A stretch of DNA of 51,241 bases from JBKQHQ01 sp052148715 (GTDB taxonomy: Bacteria; Pseudomonadota; Alphaproteobacteria; Rhizobiales; Xanthobacteraceae): the NCBI GenBank assembly GCA_052148715.1, contig JBKQHQ010000177.1:1-51241 (forward strand), given 5' to 3'. The notes beneath the pieces are model-generated. The model made no database searches. It was given only the letters and a program-made list of their open reading frames with translations, and was not told the origin of the DNA. Positions within the stretch are counted from its first letter, which is position 1. Each line of letters starts with the position of its first letter. A program made the translations under genes and the position numbers. Below are positions 1 to 7,764 of this stretch, in pieces.

Positions 1-125
1 ACACACGGCCTGGCTGACCGCCAGACACTCCCGATGAGGAAACCACCAACTGGAGAGCCGTATGCGGGAAAACCGCCCGTACGGTTCGGAGGGCGGGGAG
101 GGCCAAAACCCTTCCCGACCCCTAT
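1..125 (+). mobile_element. 3' end of a group II intron (domains V and VI)
   Basis: Positions 55-87 fold as a typical bacterial domain V hairpin: GAGCCGTA pairs with the distal TACGGTTC, with a CGGG stem capped by AAAA. Positions 88-125 form a domain VI-like stem (GGGCGGGGAGGG against CCCTTCCCGACCCC) with an A available as the branch point, ending in CCCCTATC as these introns usually do. The upstream part, including any reverse transcriptase/maturase, lies outside the window. The 3' splice site is placed at about 124-125 by analogy with other introns, so the exact base is inferred. The 3' exon begins about 115 bp before the EAL gene. Confidence 0.85.
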
Positions 126-240
126 CGCCGAGCGGACATCCTGTCGCGGATCATTAACCGTTTTCTTGCAGTTGCATTAACGTCCCTCGCAAGGCGGCCG
201 CGTAGGATCGATCTGCAGCATTTTCGCCAAAGCCGAAGCC

Positions 241-1125
241 TTGCGCATGTTGAACGCGTTGCAGCGATGGTTCTCGCCCGCGCCTGAGGAGCCCGACGAC
301 GACGGCAAGGTGACCGTCACCGATCTCCTGACCCATGACTGGTTCGAGCTGTGGTACCAGCCGAAGGTCGAGTTGCGCAGCAGGCGTCTTGCCGGCGCGG
401 AGGCGCTTGTGCGCGGCCGGCATCCGCGGCGCGGAGTGCTCAGCCCCGCGGTGTTTCTTCCCGGCGCGACCGAGGAGGAAATGCTGGCGCTGACCGAGCG
501 GGTGGTGCTCACGGCGCTGCGCGACTGGGAGACGTGCGACACCTACGGCGTGTCGGTAAAGCTCGCCGTCAACGTCCCGGTCTCCGCGCTCACGACCTTG
601 CCGCTCGCGACCTTGCTGCGCGAGGAACGGCCGAAGGCGCCGAACTGGCCGGGACTGATCATGGAGGTGACGGAGGATGAGATCATCGGCGACCTGCAAC
701 TCGCCAATGAGGTGGCCGCGGCCTTGCAGGCGCTGAACTGCGCCCTGGCGGTCGATGATTTCGGCGCCGGCTACTCGTCGCTCGCGCGGTTGCGGCAATT
801 GCCGTTCAGCGAGCTGAAGATCGACCGCTCCTATGTCGCCAACTGCCATTCCGACAGGATGAATGCGGGCCTGTGCGAGGTGATCGTCGAGCTCGCCCAG
901 CGATTCGGGCTCAAGACCGTGGCCGAGGGCATCGAGAGCGCGCGCGAAAGTCACAAGCTGCAAGGGATCGGCTGCCAGGTCGGACAAGGCTATCTGTTCG
1001 CCAAGCCGATGCCGCTCGGGCGATTCATCGGCACCTTGCGCGGGCGGCTGGCGGGCGGCGCGGGCGCCCGCAAGACGCCCCGTGCCGCGCGCGCCGGGTT
1101 CTTCGCCCGCCTCGCCGCCAAATAG
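241..1125 (+). CDS. EAL-domain cyclic-di-GMP phosphodiesterase
   Basis: A 294-residue protein that is almost only an EAL domain (about residues 28-270). It would hydrolyse c-di-GMP to pGpG in the cytoplasm and so favour motility over biofilm. The catalytic signature looks complete: AEALVR (Glu54), NVP, MEVTEDEI, DDFGAGYSSL, KIDRSYV, VAEGIES and the C-terminal GYLFAKPMP. No sensor, receiver or membrane domain is visible at the N-terminus, which is short for this family. The start is uncertain: TTG at 241 or ATG at 247, neither with a good Shine-Dalgarno sequence, and the frame is open back to a stop at 178-180. The group II intron ends just upstream, so the native promoter or N-terminus may have been altered. 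Confidence 0.88.
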   Translation: MRMLNALQRWFSPAPEEPDDDGKVTVTDLLTHDWFELWYQPKVELRSRRLAGAEALVRGRHPRRGVLSPAVFLPGATEEEMLALTERVVLTALRDWETCDTYGVSVKLAVNVPVSALTTLPLATLLREERPKAPNWPGLIMEVTEDEIIGDLQLANEVAAALQALNCALAVDDFGAGYSSLARLRQLPFSELKIDRSYVANCHSDRMNAGLCEVIVELAQRFGLKTVAEGIESARESHKLQGIGCQVGQGYLFAKPMPLGRFIGTLRGRLAGGAGARKTPRAARAGFFARLAAK

Positions 1126-1136
1126 CCGCCCGGCCA

Positions 1137-2186
1137 CTATGCGGCGACCACCTGCCAATCCAGCGTCTCGCCGCCGCGATAGATCAGGGCGCGCTCGTCC
1201 GGCCCGTCCACGCGGACCTCCGCGGGCGCGACCCACGACCGCCGTTCGAGCGTGATCGTCTCCTCGTTGGGGGGCAGGCCGTAATGGGCCGGTCCGTTGA
1301 GCGACGCGAAGGCTTCAAGATTGTCGAGCGCGCTCTCGTCGGCAAACGTCTTGGCGTAGCAAGCGAGCGCGACCGGTGAGTTGAACAGGCCGGCGGCGCC
1401 GACGATATCGAGCTTCTTCGCCATCGGATGCGGCGCCGAATCAGTGCCGAGGAAAAAGCATGCCTCGCCTGAGGTCGCGGCCTTGCGCAGCGCCTGCCGG
1501 TCGCTCTCCCGCTTGATGACCGGCATGCAATACATGTAAGGGCGGTTGCCCCAGCCGAGCCAATCGGTACGGTTGAGCTCCAGGTGATAGGGCGTGATGG
1601 TGCCGCCCAGTTGCGGCGCCTTGGCGCGGACGAAATCGACGCCGACCCTCGAGGACAGGTGCTCGAAGATCATCTTCAGCCCTGGAAATTCCCGCGTCCA
1701 AGGCATCAGCCGCCGCTCGACGAAAACGGCCTCGCGGTCGAAGATGTCGACCTCGGGGTCGACCTCTTCGCCGTGCATGAGAAACCGCATGCCGATCTTT
1801 TCCATCCGCGCCAGCACGGGTCGAATTTTTCTGTAATCGGTCACGCCGGCTGCGGAGTTCGTCGTCGCGTTGGCGGGATAAAGCTTCACGCCGGTGAAAA
1901 TGCCGGCGCGGAAGCCGCGCTCGACGTCGTCCGGGTCGGTATCGTCGGTCAGGTAGCAGGTCATCAGCGGCTCGAATTTCGAGCCGGGGGGGAGCGCCTC
2001 GCGCACCCGCTCGCGGTAGGCCAGCGCATCCGCCGTCGTGCGGATCGGCGGAATCAAATTGGGCATCAGGATCGCCCGCCCGAAATGCTTGGCGGTGAAG
2101 GGCAACACAGCCTTCAGCATCTCGCCGTCGCGCACGTGCAGGTGCCAGTCGTCGGGTTTTCGAATGGTGAGACGTTGACTAGCCAT
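1137..2186 (-). CDS. pyrC: dihydroorotase PyrC (class II)
   Basis: Catalyses reversible cyclisation of N-carbamoyl-aspartate to dihydroorotate, the third step of pyrimidine synthesis. At 349 residues it has the usual length of the E. coli-type class II enzyme. Visible zinc-site and catalytic motifs are DWHLHVRDG near the N-terminus (two His ligands), TGVKLYPA with the lysine expected to be carbamylated, a His in LMHGEE, FEHLSS, TPYHLELN, and LGTDSAPH with the catalytic Asp. The start MASQRLTIRKPDD at 2186 has a strong AGGAGG seven bases upstream. A longer frame from 2204 would place the start inside that ribosome site. It stands alone, divergent from the molybdenum hydroxylase operon and convergent with the EAL gene. 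Confidence 0.96.
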   Translation of the reverse strand: MASQRLTIRKPDDWHLHVRDGEMLKAVLPFTAKHFGRAILMPNLIPPIRTTADALAYRERVREALPPGSKFEPLMTCYLTDDTDPDDVERGFRAGIFTGVKLYPANATTNSAAGVTDYRKIRPVLARMEKIGMRFLMHGEEVDPEVDIFDREAVFVERRLMPWTREFPGLKMIFEHLSSRVGVDFVRAKAPQLGGTITPYHLELNRTDWLGWGNRPYMYCMPVIKRESDRQALRKAATSGEACFFLGTDSAPHPMAKKLDIVGAAGLFNSPVALACYAKTFADESALDNLEAFASLNGPAHYGLPPNEETITLERRSWVAPAEVRVDGPDERALIYRGGETLDWQVVAA

Positions 2187-2343
2187 GTCAGTCCTCCTCG
2201 GCATCCAGCCGCACTATAGTCGCCACCCCCACCGCCTGGCGATAGCGACAAGCGTCGTCCTCGAATACCGCTTCGTTGGCATTATAGACGCGGCCGGCTA
2301 AGCATGGCGCAGGCGCCCTGTCGGGGCGCGCGGGAGTTGGTTG

Positions 2344-3201
2344 ATGAAATTGCCGGCCTTCGACTATGCGTGCCCGACGACGCTGGCGGAGGCGGTGTCG
2401 CTGCTCGCCTCGCGTCAGGGCGAGGCGAAGGCGCTTGCCGGAGGACAAAGCCTGGTGCCGATGCTCGCCTTCCGCCTCGCCGCGCCGGCGCTGCTCGTCG
2501 ATCTGAACAAGCTGACCGAGCTTCGGCACATCAACATCGGCGATGACGGCGTGCGGCTCGGGGCCATGGTGCGTTGGCGCCAGATCGAGGACGATGCGCG
2601 GCTCGCCACGGCGCAGCCGCTGCTCGTCGCCGCCATCGATCACGTCGCCCATTATCAGATCCGCAATCGCGGCACGGTCGGCGGCAGCATGGCGCACGCC
2701 GATCCGGCTGCCGAGATGCCGGGAATCGCGGTGACCTGCGAGGCGGAGATATCGGTCATCGGCAGCGCCGGAGCGCGGGTGATCAATGCCGCTGATTTCT
2801 TCCTCGGCCCCCTCATGACGGCGCTTGCGCCCGATGAGATCATCGTCGAGATCCGCCTGCCGCCTTGGCCGGCCAAGCGGCGCTGGGGTTTTGAAGAGTT
2901 TTCCAGGCGGCGCGGCGATTTCGCCATGGCGGCGGTCGCGCTCCATTACGATGTGCTGGCGAACGGCAAGGCGGACAATGCCCATGTCGGGGTCATCGGC
3001 GCGGGTGATCGGCCGCAGCGGCTCGCCGAGGTCGAGGCCGTGCTCAACGGCGCAACGATCGACGCGCAGACGATCGCGCAAGCCGAGCGCGTCGCCGCTG
3101 CTGCCGTCAATCCGTCCAACGACATCCATGCAAGCGCCGCCTATCGCCGCGCGCTTGTCGGCACCATGGTCGAGCGGGCGCTGAAGCGCGCGGCAACGTG
3201 A
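2344..3201 (+). CDS. molybdenum hydroxylase, FAD-binding medium subunit (CoxM-like)
   Basis: First gene of a three-subunit xanthine dehydrogenase/CO-dehydrogenase-family enzyme. This subunit carries the FAD that passes electrons out of the complex. The 285-residue protein has the two FAD signatures of the family, AGGQSL (about residue 33) and RNRGTVGGSMAHADPAAE (about residue 108), followed by the C-terminal CODH_FAD domain. ATG 2344 is preceded by GGAG; TTG at 2341 is a poorer alternative. The iron-sulfur subunit follows after 13 bp and the large subunit overlaps that gene, so the three are one operon. The substrate cannot be read from this subunit. Confidence 0.93.
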   Translation: MKLPAFDYACPTTLAEAVSLLASRQGEAKALAGGQSLVPMLAFRLAAPALLVDLNKLTELRHINIGDDGVRLGAMVRWRQIEDDARLATAQPLLVAAIDHVAHYQIRNRGTVGGSMAHADPAAEMPGIAVTCEAEISVIGSAGARVINAADFFLGPLMTALAPDEIIVEIRLPPWPAKRRWGFEEFSRRRGDFAMAAVALHYDVLANGKADNAHVGVIGAGDRPQRLAEVEAVLNGATIDAQTIAQAERVAAAAVNPSNDIHASAAYRRALVGTMVERALKRAAT

Positions 3202-3214
3202 AAGCGGTGGGAGA

Positions 3215-3700
3215 ATGACCGTACGTTTCGAAGTGAACGGCAAGCCGGTAGAGATCGAGGTCGAGCCGCGCCTGACGCTCGCCGATTGCCTGCGCCATCG
3301 GCTGCGGCTCACCGGCACCCATGTGGGATGCGAGCACGGCGTCTGCGGTGCTTGCACCGTCTTGGTCGACGGCGCCGCGGTCCGCGCCTGCCTAATGCTT
3401 GCGGTGCAAGCGGAAGGCGCGAAGGTCGTGACCATCGAGGGCCTGTCGCATGACGATCATCTCACCCCGCTGCAGGCGTCGTTCCGCAGGCATCATGCGC
3501 TGCAATGCGGCTTCTGCACGCCCGGGATGATCACCACCGCCCATGCACTGCTGAGCGAGGAGCCGGACTGCGACGCGGCGCGGGTGCGCGAGGTGCTGTC
3601 CGGCAATCTCTGCCGCTGCACCGGCTACATCTCGATCGCCGAAGCCGTGCTGGACGCGCGATCGGCGTATCAAAAAGGCAAGGACGGGGCACCCGCATGA
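3215..3700 (+). CDS. molybdenum hydroxylase, [2Fe-2S] small subunit (CoxS-like)
   Basis: Small 161-residue electron-transfer subunit with two [2Fe-2S] clusters. The plant-type ferredoxin cluster ligands are seen in GCEHGVCGACTV plus the later RACL cysteine. The second cluster is in QCGFCTPGM and GNLCRCTGY. All eight expected cysteines are present. A GGGAG ribosome site precedes ATG 3215. The stop overlaps the start of the large subunit (ATGA), indicating translational coupling. It shuttles electrons between the molybdopterin centre of the large subunit and the FAD of the medium subunit. Confidence 0.95.
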   Translation: MTVRFEVNGKPVEIEVEPRLTLADCLRHRLRLTGTHVGCEHGVCGACTVLVDGAAVRACLMLAVQAEGAKVVTIEGLSHDDHLTPLQASFRRHHALQCGFCTPGMITTAHALLSEEPDCDAARVREVLSGNLCRCTGYISIAEAVLDARSAYQKGKDGAPA

Positions 3701-5994
3701 AGCCGACCAATGCGTTGATCGGCAGCCCGATCGAGCGTCTGGAAGATCTGCGCTTCGTGCGCGGCCGCGGCCAATACGTCGACGATTTGACCCGCACGGA
3801 TCTGTTGCACGCGGTGATCCTGCGCAGCTCCATCGCGCATGGGCGGATCCGTTCGATCGATGCGAGGGCGGCGCTGGCGCTGCCGCAAGTGCACGCGGTC
3901 ATCACCGCGGCCGATCTGGGCAGCCGGGTGCCGATCATTCCGATGCGGCTGCAGCCGCTGCCCGAGTTGGAGCCGTTCGAGCAGCCGGTCATGGCGCATG
4001 ACAAGGTCCGCTATGTCGGCGAGCCGATCGCCGTGGTGCTCGCCGAAAGCGCCGCCGTTGCCGAGGATGCGCTCGCCGCCATCGAGGTCGACATCGAGCC
4101 GCTGCCGGCGGTCACGCGCTGCGGCGCCGCCTCGGGCGACCCACCGCGGCTGTTCGAGCAGCAGAGCACGAACCTCGCGCTCACCTACAGAGCCGTACGC
4201 GGCGATGCCGCGACGGCGTTCGCCAACGCCCCCTATACGCGCCGCGAAAAATTTTCGGTGCAGCGGCATACGGCGCTGCCCATGGAGCTGCGCGGCGTGA
4301 TGGCGGAATGGGACGCGCAGCAGGGCCGTCTCACGATCTGGGGCGCCGCCAAGGTGCCGTTCTTCAACCGCCGGATTCTCGCCAAGCAAATCGGCCTCCC
4401 CGAGGCCGCGATCGAAATGGTCGAGAACGACGTCGGCGGCGGGTTCGGCGCCCGCGGCGAGTTCTACCCGGAGGATTTTTTGATTCCGTTCGCCGCCCGT
4501 CACGTCGGCCGCCCGGTGAAATGGATCGAGGACCGGCGCGAGCATCTGATGACGATGAACCACGCCCGCGAGGCCGAATGCGACGTGGAGATCGCCTGTC
4601 GCCGCGACGGCACCATCCTTGCGCTGCGCGGTCAGGCGGTGACCGACATGGGCGCCTATATGCGCACCAACGGCGCGGTCGGCGCGCGCAATATCGCGCA
4701 GTTCATGTCCGGCCCCTATCGTATCCCGCATATCGACCTCGACGTTTCGATGTGGATGACCAACAAGACGCCGGTCGGTACCTATCGCGGGCCCGGCCGC
4801 TTCGAGACCGATTTCTTCCGCGAGCGGCTGTTTGACATGGTGGCGCGCGACCTCGGGATCGACCGCGTGGAATTCCGCCGCCGCAACCTGATAGCGGCCG
4901 CGGAGATGCCCTACGCGCTGGCGACGATCACTCCTTACGAGCACAAGGACGAGCTCGACAGCGGCGATTATCAGGAGACGCTCGACCGCTGTCTTGAGGA
5001 GATCCGCTGGAAGGAGAAGATCAAGCTCGACGGCAAGGAGGTTGACGGGCTCTACCACGGGCTGGCGGCGGGTTGCTTCATCGAAGGCGGGGCCGCGGGT
5101 CCCAAGGAGACGGCGCGCCTCGTGCTCGAGCCCGACGGATTATTCTCGGTCTTCGCCGGCTCCTCGGCGGTGGGGCAGGGGCTCGAAACCGCCTTCGCGC
5201 AGATTGCCGGCGACGCGCTCGAGGTGCCGATGGAGCGCATCCGCGGCGTTTTTCACGGCTCGACCGCCTATGTCAGCGACGGCTACGGCTCCTATCATTC
5301 GCGCTCGGTGGTGATGGGCGGCTCGGCGATCCTGGCGGCTGCGGCGCAGTTGCGCACGTTGATCCGGGTTGCGGCCGCGCCGCGCCTGCGCTGCGCGCCG
5401 GGCGCGGTCGAGATCCTCGAGGGGATAAAGGCCGTCGGTCCGCAAGGCGCGTCCATTTCGCTTGCCGACCTGGCCGCCGGTCTGGCGCCGGAAGGCCTGT
5501 CGGCCGAAGGCAGTTTCTCCAACAAGAAGCACACCTGGAGCTATGGCGCGCACGCGGCGCATGTGAGCGTCGACCCGAAGACCGGGCAGGTCGACCTCAT
5601 CGACTACGTGGCGGTGCAGGATTGCGGCCGGGTCATCAATCCGATGACCTTGCGCGGGCAGCTCATCGGTGCGGTTGTTCAAGGTTTGGGCGGCACGTTT
5701 CTCGAGCATCTGATCTACGACGAGGAGGGCCAGCTTCTGACCGGCTCGCTCGCCGACTACATGGTCCCCATCGCCAGCAATTTTCCCACCATCCGCGCCG
5801 TGGTGATGGGCACGCATCCGTCCCCCATCAATCCGCTCGGCGCCAAGGGCGCGGGCGAGGGCGGCATCATTTCGGTGGGCGGGGTCATGGCCAACGCGAT
5901 CGCCGCGGCGTTGAGCGCATTCGGCGTCGAGCCGCGCGCGCTGCCGTTGTCGCCGCCGGCGGTCTGGCAGCTGATCGAAGCGGCGCGGGGATGA
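3697..5994 (+). CDS. molybdenum hydroxylase, molybdopterin-binding large subunit (CoxL-like, form II type)
   Basis: Catalytic subunit of 765 residues that would bind Mo-pterin cytosine dinucleotide and hydroxylate its substrate. Visible motifs include GGGFGARGEFYPEDF in the cofactor domain and GAKGAGEGG near the C-terminus with the conserved glutamate base. The loop corresponding to the CO-dehydrogenase active site reads TYRGPGR. This resembles the form II loop (AYRGAGR) and lacks the selenium/copper cysteine of true aerobic CO dehydrogenase (AYxCSFR). It is therefore more likely an aldehyde, aromatic or N-heterocycle hydroxylase than a CO oxidiser (inference). ATG 3697 overlaps the stop of the small subunit; upstream in-frame sequence is the small-subunit gene in another frame. 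Confidence 0.93.
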   Translation: MKPTNALIGSPIERLEDLRFVRGRGQYVDDLTRTDLLHAVILRSSIAHGRIRSIDARAALALPQVHAVITAADLGSRVPIIPMRLQPLPELEPFEQPVMAHDKVRYVGEPIAVVLAESAAVAEDALAAIEVDIEPLPAVTRCGAASGDPPRLFEQQSTNLALTYRAVRGDAATAFANAPYTRREKFSVQRHTALPMELRGVMAEWDAQQGRLTIWGAAKVPFFNRRILAKQIGLPEAAIEMVENDVGGGFGARGEFYPEDFLIPFAARHVGRPVKWIEDRREHLMTMNHAREAECDVEIACRRDGTILALRGQAVTDMGAYMRTNGAVGARNIAQFMSGPYRIPHIDLDVSMWMTNKTPVGTYRGPGRFETDFFRERLFDMVARDLGIDRVEFRRRNLIAAAEMPYALATITPYEHKDELDSGDYQETLDRCLEEIRWKEKIKLDGKEVDGLYHGLAAGCFIEGGAAGPKETARLVLEPDGLFSVFAGSSAVGQGLETAFAQIAGDALEVPMERIRGVFHGSTAYVSDGYGSYHSRSVVMGGSAILAAAAQLRTLIRVAAAPRLRCAPGAVEILEGIKAVGPQGASISLADLAAGLAPEGLSAEGSFSNKKHTWSYGAHAAHVSVDPKTGQVDLIDYVAVQDCGRVINPMTLRGQLIGAVVQGLGGTFLEHLIYDEEGQLLTGSLADYMVPIASNFPTIRAVVMGTHPSPINPLGAKGAGEGGIISVGGVMANAIAAALSAFGVEPRALPLSPPAVWQLIEAARG

Positions 5995-6063
5995 CCGATT
6001 TCATTATTGCCGAGCGTGCGGTAGGCTCTCCCCCATGCCTTGCCAACCGATAGGAGCGTGACC

Positions 6064-6594
6064 ATGGCCGTCGCCCGACACCCCCTTCCGCCCGAGCTCG
6101 TCGGCGTGCCGCTCGAGGAGATCATGCAAAAGTATGTCGGGCGCTTCCGCGACCGGAAGCCCGACTGGGCGGCCTTCGAGGATGCCAAGATCGAGGGCTA
6201 CAAGCGCGCGCAGCACCGTTTCATCGGCGCCGGCGGCTCCGGCAAGCACGGCGATCCGACTGTCATCCCGGCAAAGAATTTTACGCTCTCGATCATGTAT
6301 GTGCCGCCCGGCCAGGGCAACGCCGCCCATACCCACGAGGTCGAGGAGGTGTTTTTCGTCCTGCAGGGCTACATGGACGTCTTCATCGAGGACGAGAGCG
6401 GCAAGCGCCTGACAACCCGGCTCGGCCCGTGGGAGTGCGTCTCGTGCCCGGCCGGCGTGATCCACGGCTATCAGAACGACAGCCTCGAGCCGGTTTATAT
6501 GCAGGTGATGCTGGGCCGCGCCAAGCCGGAGACCATGGGCTACGCCGACGACAAGCTCTACGAGCGCCGCGACGCGCACCTGAAGGCGGTGTGA
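6064..6594 (+). CDS. cupin-domain protein
   Basis: A 176-residue protein with a single cupin barrel. The first cupin motif is HTHEVEEVFFVLQGYMDVF (metal ligands His, His, Glu) and the second is around CPAGVIHGYQNDS. Cupins of this layout are often metal-dependent dioxygenases or isomerases of catabolic pathways, but the substrate is not recognisable here. The start is ATG 6064 with GGAG eight bases upstream. It lies 69 bp downstream of the molybdenum hydroxylase operon on the same strand and may be co-transcribed. It converges with the Bug receptor gene. Confidence 0.85.
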   Translation: MAVARHPLPPELVGVPLEEIMQKYVGRFRDRKPDWAAFEDAKIEGYKRAQHRFIGAGGSGKHGDPTVIPAKNFTLSIMYVPPGQGNAAHTHEVEEVFFVLQGYMDVFIEDESGKRLTTRLGPWECVSCPAGVIHGYQNDSLEPVYMQVMLGRAKPETMGYADDKLYERRDAHLKAV

Positions 6595-6613
6595 GGGCGC
6601 CGCGCGCCGGCCT

Positions 6614-7594
6614 TCATTCTGCCGAGGCGCCCGAGCTGTGGATCACCGCGGCCCATTTCTCCGTCTCCGCCTGCATGAAGGTGGAAAAATCCTTGCCGAA
6701 CCGCGTGCCCGGCTCGGCGCCCAGCGCATGCAGACGCGCGGTCATCTCGGGCTCGCTGAGAATTTTGGCGACCGCGTCGGATAGCCGCGCGGCGACCGGT
6801 GCCGGGGTTCGCGCCGGCGCGACGAAGCCGACCCAGGACGAAGCCGCGAAGCCCGGCAGTCCCTGCTCGGCGACGGTCGGTAGGTCGGGGAGCGCGAAGG
6901 AGCGCGTGGCGCCAGCGTTCGCCAAGGCGCGCACCTTGCCGCCGGTGATCTGCGGCAGGCTCGTCGGCAGCAGGTCGAAAAACATCTGAATGTGCCCGCC
7001 GACGAGATCGCTCATCGCCGGCCCGGTCCCGCGATAAGGCACGTGCACGATGTCGACGTGCGCGAGGCTCTTGAACATCTCGCCGGAGAGGTGATTGGTC
7101 GAGCCGTTGCCGGCCGAGCCGAAGCTGATCTTGCCCGGCTCCTTCTTGGCGAGCGCGATCAGCTCCGCGACGTTGTGCGCCGGCAGGTCCGGGGTGACCA
7201 TCAACACGGTAGGCACGATGGCGAAGAGCGCGATCGGCGCAAAATCCTTCGCCGGGTCATAGGGCAGCCCTTTGACGTAGAGCGTCTGGTTGATGACCAG
7301 CGGGCCGGGCGCGGTGAACAGCAGCGTGTAGCCGTCGGGGTCGGATCTTGCGACCTGCTCGGCGCCGGTGTTGCCGCCGGCGCCGGGATGGTTCTCGACG
7401 ATGAATTGCTGCCCGAGCGCGTCGGTCAGCTTCTGCGCCATGATGCGCGCCAGGAGGTCGACCGATCCGCCGGGCGAGAACGGAATGATGATGCGGACGA
7501 CGCGATCGGGATAGGTCTGCGCCGCCGCGGGAACCGTGAGCGCGAGCAAGCCGAGAACCGCGACGATGAATTGACGCCAAGGCCGAGCCGACAT
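6614..7594 (-). CDS. Bug-family (tripartite tricarboxylate transporter) periplasmic solute receptor
   Basis: A 326-residue periplasmic binding protein. The N-terminus MSARPWRQFIVAVLGLLAL...AAAQ is a Sec signal peptide, followed by the diagnostic TYPDRVVRIIIPFSPGGSVDLLAR of the TctC/Bug family. The family binds carboxylates or small aromatic acids. No TctA or TctB membrane genes are adjacent, which is common for orphan Bug proteins. The start was set at the signal-peptide methionine (7594). A longer open frame reaches 7714 but would spoil the signal peptide. Divergent from the SNF2 gene. Confidence 0.92.
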   Translation of the reverse strand: MSARPWRQFIVAVLGLLALTVPAAAQTYPDRVVRIIIPFSPGGSVDLLARIMAQKLTDALGQQFIVENHPGAGGNTGAEQVARSDPDGYTLLFTAPGPLVINQTLYVKGLPYDPAKDFAPIALFAIVPTVLMVTPDLPAHNVAELIALAKKEPGKISFGSAGNGSTNHLSGEMFKSLAHVDIVHVPYRGTGPAMSDLVGGHIQMFFDLLPTSLPQITGGKVRALANAGATRSFALPDLPTVAEQGLPGFAASSWVGFVAPARTPAPVAARLSDAVAKILSEPEMTARLHALGAEPGTRFGKDFSTFMQAETEKWAAVIHSSGASAE

Positions 7595-7764
7595 CCGCTT
7601 GGTTCCACCAGAGTCCCACCGATCCCGACCGCGCTTGATCGGAAGAGCGCGAGCGTAAGAGATTTTGCCACACGCCGCCAGCACGCCTCGCGCGTTTACG
7701 CATTGACAGCGCAAAGGCGCAGCGAAAAGAACTCGCCGTCGATCGAGGCGAGGATCTTTTTCAC

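Noticed and set aside
2188..3435. 415-residue minus-strand open frame
   Set aside because: Lies opposite the molybdenum hydroxylase FAD and iron-sulfur genes, is Arg/His/Ala-rich and has no family motifs; a GC-rich shadow.
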